Source: Gnetum montanum
Lineage: Eukaryota > Streptophyta > Gnetopsida > Gnetales > Gnetaceae
Assembly: GCA_015680685.1 (NCBI GenBank)
Contig: MNCI01008581.1
Span: forward strand, 1,016,385-1,080,384
Direction: 5' to 3'
DNA length: 64,000 bases
Part shown: in pieces, positions 48,401 through 58,900 of the stretch
How positions within the stretch are numbered: position 1 is the first letter of the stretch
Layout of the letters: each line of letters starts with the position of its first letter
The notes under the pieces: model-generated
The model's input: only the letters and a program-made list of their open reading frames with translations
Told to the model about the DNA's origin: nothing
Database searches by the model: none
Position numbers and translations under genes: made by a program

Positions 48401-48881
48401 CCTAATACAGCTTAGTGATTTCATCCAGTACGACTAGTGTGATCTATGGTTTAACCTTGTGAGCCTTTTACATAACTGCTTTCATACACGGATCTAAGAT
48501 AATGTTGTGCTGTATAAGCCTCGAATCTAAGCCTGGAATGTCATTATAAGACCACAAAAATACTTTAATGTTGTCTTGTAGTATCTTGGATACATCTTTG
48601 TATGTTTGCGAATCTAGGAGAGAGCTAAGCTTCAACGTTTTTATTTTCCCCTTGGATGTAGTCATAGGCGTTTCAATGAGAGGGTCCTCAGTTACATCCT
48701 TGGCCTCTAAATCTAAGGCTTTGACTAGATGTTCAGGCCAGTCTTGAGATGTTTCTAAGGATGCTACTATGCTATCTATGGATGATTCTTAGTTTATTGA
48801 CTCTAGGTTTAGTTGTCTTGCAAGCTCACCGTGTGGACCTGTCAAGGCTAGAGGTGAAGAAAGATCATGATGCATTGCCAT
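45416..48881 (-). pseudogene. Element D: RT, RNase H and integrase
   Basis: RT starts MAMHHDLSSPLALTGPHGE (ATG at 48881). It shows YNDIPGLDSRLIQHNIILD, MMPFGLKNARATYQR and an intact YVDD (about 48030-48020). RNase H: WWKAIIVEFDLHYV, FDCASTTRGGSAA, VEYKGL, MPRNENIVVDTLATLAL. Integrase: RKTTSQYVCHFI, MTIVTNNRPQFSS and YYPQGNG, then the E-containing block; the second catalytic aspartate (TDN in element E) is N here. The frame ends LKPYYI then TGA. There are more frameshifts than in E, so D is older, in line with E being inserted into D. Confidence 0.85.
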
Positions 48882-48891
48882 TCTTGCTCAA

Positions 48892-48912
48892 CCTGCCACA
48901 ATGAGATAAATG
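48892..48912 (-). other. Possible 3' splice site before RT of element D
   Basis: The minus strand reads TTATCTCATTGTGGCAG ending 11 bases before the RT ATG, a good plant acceptor. Equivalent sites occur in C and E. Confidence 0.6.
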
Positions 48913-49023
48913 CCAAGTTAAGTGATACCTATTTGTAGCAACAATGCATAGTAAACATTTGCAAAAAAATGATGAAATATGCAATGGCTAAATAACTATA
49001 ATCTATGATACAAAGTTTACGAT

Positions 49024-49245
49024 TTGCCAGTTTAAGGTCGTAGCGGACCGTCTAGATGTAAAAGTGCAAAATTGTTAGTTTAAGGTCTTTGCAGACTGCT
49101 AACTTGGTTGAGTTTATAAATTAAAAGTATTAGTTTAAGGTCTTTATAGAATTCTAACCTAGTTGAAACTATAAGTCAGAACTACTAGTTTAAGGTCTTT
49201 GAGGACCACTAACTTGTTACTCTTGCGAAGGCGAATGGCTAGTTT
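49024..49245. repeat. Hairpin array between RT and antisense gene of element D
   Basis: Five units of AGTTTAAGGTC-type with stems such as GGTCgtagcgGACC and GTCtttgcaGAC. Same motif as the array after integrase at 45.0-45.4 kb. Confidence 0.75.
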
Positions 49246-49388
49246 AAAGTGGGTCGAAGTTTTTGATCAGGCCCACCTGCCACAATGCAAACAGTGCTAC
49301 TACACTATGGCAAGAGTGCTATGCTGTACGGAACATCCCACATTAATCAGGGTGAGAAAATGGCAAGTTCTTTTTTGCTCTGTTGGCT

Positions 49389-49396
49389 ATAAATAG
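49389..49396 (+). promoter_or_regulatory. TATA box of D's antisense gene
   Basis: TATAAATA in GGCTATAAATAGGGG, 141 bases before the ATG at 49530. It faces away from RT, so RT and this gene are arranged head to head. Confidence 0.7.
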
Positions 49397-50227
49397 GGGT
49401 TTACCCCCGGTAAACTCGCCATTTTTACCATAAAAGTGTAGATCCCACATCCAGAGCGTAGAGCGATTGTGCTAACAAAGAGCAATGTGATTTAGCATAG
49501 TAACTAAGAAAGAATCTACAACTGAGAAGATGGCACCTAAGAGAGAACGCAAACACCTAGCGTTTGCCAAGGTAGACGAGGTGAAAGACACCCTAGGGCA
49601 TTTGTCGTAGGCGCGCATCGCAGTGTGGGAGGAAACTCTGTCGGCCTGGTAAGTTGCTATGCTACCTGTATTTGCTATGCCGCTATTGTTAGCTTTGCTT
49701 TCTCTTTTCATTTCTACTTTCATTTAGAAATCTGCATTTTCTATCATCGTTTTTGCTGTTATTTTGGCTATTACACTATCACTGTTGCTGATTCAGCTAC
49801 CATGATGTATAGATGCTACGCTAAGGTTGCATGCAATATTGCTGAGACCGCCATTGCTATGGCTACCTTGCTACAGAGGTTTGGATGATTCTGGCAACCT
49901 AGCATGCGAATAGCATAGCGTACGATCCTCAAGAGGGTTTGGCCATGCGCATGATTTGACAGCATAACATGTGTCTATCATAGCGTAGTGCACATCATTT
50001 TGTCAGGCAGAAGATTTGTTGAAATGGTTGCAGTGTATTAAATTCTTTCTCATTTAAAAAATTATTTTTTAAATTTTGTGATTCTGGTATGCTATTGCCT
50101 TTTTGCTTTTGCTAGACTACATGCATGAAAAGAATTATGCTACGCTATCTACTAATGGCTAATCCTACTACGCTACATGTGAACTTCACTCGAACATGCT
50201 ATTAACATTTGCCATTGTGTTCTGCAG

Positions 50228-50677
50228 GGTAATGCTAAGGTTGATTTTAATCATCCTAGAAATTGTAGGGGTCCTATGCTACCTAAGTGAACCAGTGGCT
50301 AACATTCCTTCGCCCGACATGCGTGTGGGGCAACAGGCGGTTTGGTTCCGGGAAGGTGCATAGGACTTCCTATAATTTCTCTTCCAACACTTTAGTGTGA
50401 TCGTTTGGTCACACTTATCGAAGGAGGTAGCAACCGTAATTATGAAAATCCCATTACCTGGGGCAAACTAGGATATTCTGAAATTTATGACCGATGGAGC
50501 AATTGGGAGCGGGCAGGCAAAGGGATCTAGTCAGCACCCAAAAATCTTGAGGAATTTGACTTGGATATGAGACATGCCCAAATATAATTGCTACCACCTG
50601 TACAATAGGTTGTTCATTTCTCGCCACATGGGAACTTGTTTTCAGAACCCACCAGGAACCGTTTATTGTATCGACGG
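50228..50677 (+). pseudogene. Exon 2 of D's antisense gene: FCP1/NIF-like, catalytically dead
   Basis: Translation: LRLILIILEIVGVLCYL, then AVWFREGAxDFL and FSVIVWSHLSKEVATVI, ending FISRHMGTCFQNPPGTVY. These line up with the plant FCP1-homology signature of a beta strand with D-x-N-G-h-L, a P-x-x-x-x-F-L block before hGVWS, and N-T-L-x-x-D-D-S-x-x-x-A-x-x-N-P-P. The nucleophile strand has E-I-V-G and the second acidic pair is S-R, so phosphatase chemistry is not expected. Four stops interrupt the exon. A phosphate- or protein-binding role would be a guess. Confidence 0.5.
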
Positions 50678-51143
50678 GTGAGTTCTGTAAGCATATTCCG
50701 CTACACTATGCAATGCATGCTATGCTAGGAAAAAATGTTAACAGTGTATTTTTGTTACTAGGTTCTTCATCAACAAGAGTGGACTTCATGGTGATATTGA
50801 TGCCTTGGCCTTGGCACAAATGGTGCTGCATTAGTTTTCTTCCACTGAGAATATGTGCATAGGCATGATAGGCCAATGCAGGGGTGAGTACAAAACCTAC
50901 CCAACTCGGTACTCCCAGTTCTATGATAGGTGTAAGGAATTTAGTTGGTTGGATGGGGATTGGACACCCTTTAGGCCGATCACCATTGAAGACATGTCAG
51001 TGGATCTCCCACCATTCTTGTTGCCATTTAAGCCTAATATGCTAAACCATGAGTTTTTTGCATGTTCGAGTGTTGTTCCTGTGTTTCTGCTATCTTTCTA
51101 TTTTGTTTAAGTTTTTGCCTTTTTCTGTTGTGAACTGCTACAG

Positions 51144-52193
51144 CAGCGAAGAAATCCTAGGAGGTAATGGTGATCACCTCTAGGCACAACGAGGTCAACA
51201 TTTACTTAAAGTACAGGGAGGTAGATGAGACCCAACACTGGCTTTGCAACGGGACCCCAGAATTGCTTACCAACAACCTTTGGGATGCTGGGCTCATGAA
51301 ATTATTCTTGGTCGTGAACCTAAACATCTCTACTGCTGAAATGCTTGCCCTAGCTGACTTATTTTTTGAAAGGGTAGACCGCTTCCGCACAAGTGTGCAC
51401 GGCGTGTTGGTGGTCCTTGAGATCAATGACCAACTATTCGTGGATCTTTTCAATGTCCCTGCTGATGGTCTCCTCATGGGGGAAAAGACCAAAAAGGAGG
51501 CAAACCATCAGGGGAACATTGAGGAGTGGCTAGGGGCAGCGAAAGGGCAAAAGGGGATCCCTATTAAAGCTGCTAAGCTAAAAGCGGCCAAAATGGTTTA
51601 CCCCATCTTCCGTGCCTACGCTTTCCCCAAGCTACTCTCCCAAGGCAAGCTCATTGGGATTGAGAAAGCTTGGGTAATGAGGGAGGTCATGGAAGAGGGG
51701 GCTCATTACAACTGGGCCAAGCATCTCTGCAAAGGTCTACAAGCTACAATGGTCAAGCTTCATAAGAAGCCTGAATCCCGTTTCAATGTGAATCATGCTT
51801 TTTTCGTAGCTTACTTGTGGTGGTTTGTGGAATTCTTGGTAGTTCGTGAGAATGGAGTCTGGGTGATGCAAAATCGTAACCAGATTTCCAAATCATGGAT
51901 TTGCCAAGTCTTCCGCACCACCCAATCCCAGGATCCCCCAGAAGCTATTGGGGAGTCATTTTCAATGATGACTAGGGATTGGGTGGCCTGCAACTTCCGT
52001 GGCCAAGACAACGTAGGAGAGGCATCCCCTGCTACTACGGGTAGCGTATCACAGGGGAAATGCCTCATCGTGGAGATGATGGCCACTAAGTTATGGCAAA
52101 AAAGGTCTCATCTGATTGAGGAGCCTCCCCATACGAACAAAGAAGGGGGGAAAAGACTGCAATTTAAGTTACGCAAAATACAACCTCCAATTG
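51144..52193 (+). pseudogene. Exon 4 of D's antisense gene: conserved core domain
   Basis: The longest open stretch of the gene: 342 codons from the ATG at 51167 to the donor. Blocks shared with C: VITSRHNEVNIYLKY, LNISTAEMLALADLF, VHGVLVVLEINDQLFVDLF, YPIFRAYAFPKLLSQ, YLWWFVEFLVVRENGVWVM. The V-x-G-hhhxhx...LF-x-h-P arrangement and the later aromatic helix recall the putative plant transposon protein domain, also seen in element G. I would not call it the same family without a profile search. The exon ends ATTG|GTAAATG and joins exon 5 in frame. Only one stop lies in it, just before 51167. Confidence 0.75.
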
Positions 52194-52326
52194 GTAAATG
52201 CTTTTCTCTCTTTATATGTTTCTTTGCTTGTTTGGTTAATTCTTGCTATGCTGTGCTACGCTACCTAGCGTAGCATTTTTTTAAGCTAATCTACTTTTTT
52301 CTAATGTAAACATGCTTTGCTAATAG

Positions 52327-52818
52327 AGGAAGAAGATGAAGAGGAAGAAGGAGAAGAGGTGATGGCCCCCAAAATAGGGGTAGCTAATAAAGATGTGGGG
52401 GCCCCAGCCACAGAGAAAAGGGCCTTGATCAAGAAGGAAGGAGCTTCTTCCATGAAGAAAGGGGCTCCTGTAGACGAGGAAAATGCTCCTGCTGATGAGG
52501 AGGGCATTTCTACCAATGAGGAGGACTCCCTTGTGGATGAGGAGGATGCTCCTGTGGATGAAGAGGATGTTGGTGCCACAAAAAGAAGGGCCCCAGCGAA
52601 TAAAGAAGAGGCCCTTGTCAACCGGGAAGGGACCTCTACTAATGATCCCTTTGCTAAATGTAGTTTAGCACCAAAGGAATAGATGGACACGGAGGGTACT
52701 GCCATGGTGTTATGCCAACAAGGAGGGGAGCTACAACTAGATGCCGGTGAGTTTGATCGCATGTTCGATAGTATGTCGATGGGCGACCACCCTGCTATCA
52801 CCCTTGAGGATTTTCTAG
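52327..52818 (+). pseudogene. Exon 5 of D's antisense gene: acidic repeat region
   Basis: Opens EEEDEEEEGEE, then imperfect repeats around DEEDAPVDEED, and closes with FDRMFDSMSMGDHPAITLED. It is likely disordered. One TAG lies after APKE. The end matches the exon 5 tail in C (VLDVMDFILGDSPS). Confidence 0.7.
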
Positions 52819-53442
52819 GTAGGAGACTTTACAATGTCATTTAGATTGCTCATCAGCTTTATTATAGTCCTCTCAGTCATGCCTGGCACATTTTGTTGTG
52901 TGGCAGACACCACAGTTGACACTATGGGCCCTTCTTCGATCTGCCTATGACCATGGGCTGAGACTCCTGATAAATTTGCATTCATGTAGGGGGTGGTTGA
53001 CGACATGATTGATCATCTCAAGCAAATTGATCCAGAAGTGGGTAAGTAAAGTGGCTACGTTAGGCTCTGTAAGTTGCTACGCTAAAACTTTTGGATTGCT
53101 AGATTTTGCTATGCTACTATGACTAATGCATTTTTATGTGTGGTTAACAACTTCTCACCTCAAGTGGGACCCAAAATAGGTAGTGAAGGTTGACGCCGTG
53201 CCTGCATTCCCACCAGAAGTGATCGAGGTGCCTTGTCGCATATACGATGAGGCTAGCGAATGCGCGTTGTACTTGGCATGCTCCTTGTGGGAGTGCAGGC
53301 GTGTGAACGAAGACCTGTGGAAACAGGTCTAGAAGCTTGAGAAGGAGAAGGCCAATTTGACCACTGAGGTGGGAGACCTTTGCTCTATAAATGAGTTTCT
53401 ACTGGCCTGTGATAACAATGATGGTAGTTGATGCACGGCCGT

Positions 53443-54417
53443 TGTACCGTTCGAAATCACTGGTCTCCGACTGGAAGGAAACAAAGACTGTGGGATCGTA
53501 GGAAGCGCACAGAAGACCCTACGTTTGCTTGAGGGTGAGCTAGAATGAACGAAGGTAGAGTACCTTTGGTGGTCCACACGCGGATCAGACAAGGATTTCC
53601 CCAAACGTACACCAAAGTGCTATACGTTGGGTTATACGTAAATGGCGTAGTGGGCGTAAATCAGAGCGTAAACAGTGTAATTGATGCAAACAGAGTGTAA
53701 CGTAAATGAGAGAAAACAGAATATATGCAACAATTAATGTAAACTGTAAAAAATTTTGGGAAGAAAATGTAACAATGGCATTACAGAATGAAAGTACAAT
53801 GCACCGGTCTAACGCAGTTGTGACTGGAACACAAGGCGGATGAAAAGCTTCAATGGATGCAGGGATGATTGTGGCTGGTTCACACTGTAAGCACGACGTA
53901 GAGGCTGTATGCTCAGCGTACAGGGTTGTCCAGCGTAAAAGGTTTTATGCTCTGGTTCGCAGCGTCTCTGCTCTCTGGTGTGCTCTGAGAATTTTTCCAA
54001 TCGACCAGGATCTCGTGAAAAATTGGGGTTTTATATAGGTCTTGACGACAGACTCAGGTTGGGCAACACGTGGCATGTTGATCGAGTGCAAAAGCGTAAA
54101 ATTTACAAGTGTACAGTATGTTACATGTGGTGGGCGTATACATTGTGTCTGGCAAGCGTAAACTGTGGGCGTATACGCCCAATGTATACACTGATATGCT
54201 GGGCGTATGCGAACTTAGGCGTAGAGGTCATGGATGTTGGCGTATACGCTGATGGATGTTGGGCGTATACGCTGGGACTGCATACTTAGTGAAAATTAAG
54301 CATCTGATCTCTGAAGTTGCCAAGTGTGACACCAGATGTAGTTGTGATCATCTGTGGGTCCCAGGGACCTGCTTGGTGTTGGACAAGTAATAAGCTCAAA
54401 ATTTTTGTGGTGTTTCA
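53443..54417 (-). repeat. Element E: 3' LTR
   Basis: 975 bp, TGTACCG to GTTTCA. TATA box (TATATAA, minus) at 54031-54037. U3 is full of GCGTATACGC and GCGTAAA words. The first ~550 bases repeat at 63449-64000. Confidence 0.9.
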
Positions 54418-54437
54418 TTGGCCCCTCTTTGTTGACG
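54418..54437 (-). other. Element E: polypurine tract
   Basis: CGTCAACAAAGAGGGGCCAA on the minus strand, against the LTR. Confidence 0.85.
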
Positions 54438-55527
54438 TTTGGAGGAATTGACCCGAGAAGCGTCGACAAAGAAGTACAAAACACCACAAGCAACTTGATA
54501 GAGACCTTATCTGTTGCCACTTGACTAGACGTCATCGCACCATATTCAGTAGTACATGGGATTGGGAAAGTGAAATTTGTAGCTGGTAGGAGAATGGGGA
54601 TTGTGGGGACTAGTAATTGCCCAATGGATTGTGCTTGGTGAAGGAGATGCTCTAGTGTGTGTCATGCTGATCTTTGTCAATAGTCATTATTTAGCAGACT
54701 CGGAATCCAAACATGCAATGTGCATTCTTTGGCGGAACAAGACTCTTGGGTAGTGTTCAAGAGAACTTGCTGGCAAGACCAAAGCCACGGGAGGATGTGT
54801 TACATTCTTTAGAGGAACAAGGCCCTTGTTTAGTGTTTAGGGGGAACCTATTGGTAGAGAGCCAAAGCCATGTAATTGTATGTTTCCAGATTATTTTTAA
54901 CATGAGTACTTGGTTCCAAGACAATTGCCTTCCCGCCTGGGGCTTATATGGGAAGTGCCAAGGGTCTTGCTTTTTTTTTAAAAAAACAAAATTTTTTTTT
55001 TGATCTTGTACTCATGCTCAAGTGCTATGTTGTGTGTCGCAACTGCTTTAAAGTGTTATAGTATGCAATAGCGTGCTCAAAGTTTTGAATGTACTGGCGT
55101 ATCAAAGGTGTGGCTGAGTAGAGTGTGTCGGTGAATAGATAGAGAGTGTATCGGGATATGGGGATGTACTAACGAATGGTTTGATTCAGTCTTGCCATGT
55201 GTGCTTGTGAACATTGTCCCATCTTGCTACTTGTGACGAAGTGCATTCTTGTGCGAAAACCTCTGAGTGTCATCCTGCAAACATAACTCAAAGGGGACAA
55301 GAAAATTGTGAGTGAATAAGTGAGTTTAGACTTACACAGCTATAGATGGGACAAAGACGCTGAAGGAGATTTCAGGCACTGTATACGAATGGCAGCAGCG
55401 TTGGTAGGATCGTTTGATGGCGAGTGATGTAGTGATGAAGTTCGAATGTGGCGACGGATTAAGGAACCAGANCGATGTAGTGATGAAGTTCGAATGTGGC
55501 GACGGATTAAGGAACCAGAGATGAACT
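54438..55527 (-). other. Element E: 3' region
   Basis: No coding recognised. A two-copy direct repeat (about 54724-54793 and 54803-54872) is visible. A 45-bp exact duplication around an n at 55472 (55426-55470 and 55474-55518) looks like an assembly join. Confidence 0.5.
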
Positions 55528-55978
55528 TACCAGTTTATAGTCTTGGCAGACTATCATGGGTTAGTTTTATGTCGTAACCCGTTCGACATTGCCCATTTAG
55601 CATCGTGGTGGACGTTGCATTGCCAGTTTCTAGTCTTAGCGGACCATAAAGAGGCAAACTAGTTTATAATCTTAGCGGACTCTGGTGAATACAACGGTGG
55701 CAGTTTACTGTCGTGCAGGACGGGTGCTAGTTTATCATCATTGCGGACACTGTGTGGTATCAGTTTATCATCATGATGCCGGGATGGGCTGTGGTATCAG
55801 TTTTAAGTCATAATCCAGGACTATTCTGTGGTATCAGTTTATCATCATGATGCCGGGACGGGCTGTGGTATCAGTTTTAAGTCATAATCTAGGACTATTC
55901 TGTGGTATCAGTTTATAGTCGTGACTCCAGGACTCTTCTGTGGTATTAGTTTATAGTCATGACTCCAGGGCTCTCACG
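55528..55978. repeat. Hairpin array after integrase of element E
   Basis: About 13 units of 30-38 bp. Each has AGTTTA/AGTTTT followed by an inverted repeat: AGTCttggcaGACT, ATGTCGtaacccgttCGACAT, CATCatgatgccggGATG, AGTCataatccagGACT. The last six form a higher-order repeat of about 37 bp units starting TATCAGTTT. Confidence 0.88.
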
Positions 55979-55993
55979 TACCTGAGCTTGTAC

Positions 55994-58900
55994 TCAAATG
56001 TAGAACAGTTTCATGAGCAAGTGATTGGTTGGATTGGCAAGATCATTCCCTTCCATATCAGCTAGCTTAAATGCTCTGTTGTCAAATGCTTTGGTGACCA
56101 AGTAAGGCCCTTCCCAGTTGGCTGAGAATTTGTCCGGGTGTTCCTGAGTGGCCTTAAGTACAAGGTCACCTTCTTTGATGGGGTGCTTATGGATGTCATG
56201 CCGATGTCGCTGCCGTTGTTGTTTTTGATACCATTCGATCTGATCGAGTGCATGTATATGTTCCTCCTCCACCGTGTCTAGGTCGATGATGCGCAGATCA
56301 TTGTTCTGCCCGTCGTCGAGGAGTCCGGAAAGTGTGATCCTTAAAAATGGTACTTGTAATTCCAAAGGTAAAATAGCTTTTAAACCATAAACAAGGCTAT
56401 ATGGTGTTTTACCTGTTGAAGTTCGATGTGTAGTACAGTATGCCCACAATGCGTATATCAACTGTTCGTGCCATCTTCGCTTGCTTTGGGTAAGCATCTT
56501 TTTGAGTATTGTAATAATCGCTTTGTTTATCGCCTCTACTTGCCCATTGCTCTGAGGATAGTAAGGGGATGAAAGCGAGTGTTTGATCCCTAGGCTGTCG
56601 CAAAAGGTTTTGGTCTTGGCACTGCTGAATTGTGGCCTGTTGTCAGTGATGATTGTCATGGGAATGCCAAAGCAGGTTATAATGTTTTCGAGAATGAAAT
56701 TGCATATATGTTTAGATGTAGTTTTTCTAAGGGGAGCAGCTTCTACCCACTTCGTGAAATATTCGGTTGCGGTTATGATGAAACTATGCCCTGCTGAAGA
56801 TGAGGGTGTTATTGGGCCGATAAGGTCCAATTCCCACTTTTGAAAGGGCCACGTGATTTGCGCCGTATGCAACTCATTTGGTGGGATATGGATCAGATTG
56901 CTATGTTTTTGATAAGTACTACATGTTTTAACTTTGGAGAGACAATCGTATTCCATGTGTGGCCAATAGTAGCCTAAGCATATTATTTTTGTTGCCATGG
57001 CTTTTGGCGCTATGTGTCCTCCGCATAGTCCGTCGTGTACTTGCTCGACGATGGTTTGGGCATCGGTACTATTAACACATGTTAGCAATATGCCTTCGTA
57101 AGATCTACGACATAATATGTCCCCCACCAAGGTATACTGCTTAGAACATTTTCGTACTGCATCCTTTTGTGCATTTGTTAGATGTCGTGGTGTTTCACCG
57201 TGTAGAAGGTATTCTTTTATGTCATCATACCATTCTATCGCGTGTGTTGTACTAACAGATGCGATTGGCAGCGTGTCAAGAGTATCAGTTATTGGTTCGG
57301 CACAACTGGTTATGGAGCTTGGTAATGCATGGAACATGTTTGGTGTTATGTTTAATGCTAATGTGGCTAATGTATCCGCGATGGTGTTATCATTTCTAGA
57401 AACGTGTTGCACATCGATGTTTTCAAATCGCCTCATTAGGTGTTTTGCCAGGTCGCAGTATGGTTGTAAATGTTGGGATTTGCATGTATAAACATTTGTG
57501 ATTTGGTTTAAAACCAATTGTGAGTCTCCTCTAACCACAAGCCATGTGATGTCTGAAGCTAGCACTGTCGTGAGACCTCTAAGGAGACCTTTGTACTCTG
57601 CTATGTTGTTGGTACAATGAAAGTTGAAATAATAAGCAAAGGGTCAGATTTCCCCAGAGGGATAGGTGATGATAGCGGCTGCACTTCCCCCTCGAGAGGT
57701 GGATGCTCCATCAAAGTTTAGAATGGCATCGTAGTCGTTGGGCACTATGTCTATTGCACTTATATTCTCATCCGGGAATTCTGGCTCTATTATCGTTTGA
57801 TTGTGTGTTGGTGACGTGGCCATTTGACTTGCTATGGCTTGACCTTTAACTGATGATTGTGCTATGTAGTGCAGGTCAAATTCAGCTATCATAGCTTTCT
57901 AGCGCGCTATTCGACTCGTTTCGTAAATGTTTCCTGTGATGGCCCTGAGCACATTATCCTTGCAAATTATATTAACTTGGTTACGGAAGAGGGAATGTCG
58001 CCATTTTCTCAAAGAGAAGACCAAAGCTAAACAGGACCTCTCCACGTCGTTATACTTTTTCTCGTGGGCAACTAATGCATGGCTTAAGTAATATACAGGG
58101 ACTTCGGTTCCGTCATTTTGTTTCTGGCAAAGCATAGACGCGATTGACGAATCCGAAGTAGCGAGGTAGATGTAAAACGATTTATCGTTTTGAGGTGGAT
58201 AAACCATGGGTAATCGGGCAAGTGTCGTTTTAATGTTATCGAATGCTTCTTGAGACTGCGGAGTCCATTCAAAATGGACGTTCTTGCGTAACAGGTGGTT
58301 CATAGGTTTTAGTTTGTTTGTCAATTGTTCTATGAAGCGCCTGATAAACTGTAATCTACCTTGTAGACCTCGAAGTTCGGTAAGGTTGCCTGGTGGTTTT
58401 AGGTTTGTTATGACCTTAACCTTATCGGGGTCTACTCGTATCCCTACTTCTGAGGCTATAAATCCAAGCATTTTGCCTGTCTTGACGCCGAAGACACATT
58501 TTTTTGGGTTGAGTCTCAATTCATACTTTAAACAACGTTTTAATACCAGGTCAAGGTCTTGTATATGTTATTCTGATGTTTCGGACTTAACCACAATGTT
58601 GTCTACATAGTCGTTGAGCGAGTGTAACATGTAATCATTAAAGATGAATGTCATTGCTCTTTGATACGTGGCCCTAGCGTTTTTGAGACCAAAGGGCATC
58701 ATTGTGTAACAAAAGGTTCCCCATGGTGTCATAAAGGTTGTCCGAAGCTGATGCTCCGGGTTGATGCGTATTTGATTGTATCCCGAGAAGCTGTCCATAA
58801 AAGATAATAGTGCGTGCCCAGCGGTTGAGTCAACAAGTTGATCGATGCTAGGTAGAGGAAAATCAACTTTTATGGTTGCAACATTTAAATCCCGGAAGTT

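Larger units (their letters stand above)
49530..53431 (+). pseudogene. Element D: seven-exon antisense gene
   Basis: Exons: 49530-49648, 50228-50677, 50762-about 50.98 kb+, about 51144-52193, 52327-52818, 52907-53041, 53184-53431. Introns 1, 2, 4, 5 and 6 have GT-AG ends and keep the frame across the join; the exon 3 donor is lost (probably a G-to-A change). Exon 1 is a small basic head (MAPKRERKH). Exon 2 is FCP1/NIF-like. Exon 4 is the large core. Exon 5 is acidic. Exons 6-7 carry VVDDMIDHLKQ and a heptad-like LWKQVxKLEKEKANLTTEV. Eleven in-frame stops (eight TAG) make it a pseudogene as it stands. The copy in C continues for about 1 kb more, so D's gene was probably cut by element E. Function is unknown. 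Confidence 0.8.

Noticed and set aside
51167-52273. Ordinary host gene
   Set aside because: Its homologues lie at the same place inside three retroelements next to RT, and it carries in-frame stops; nothing indicates a host locus.
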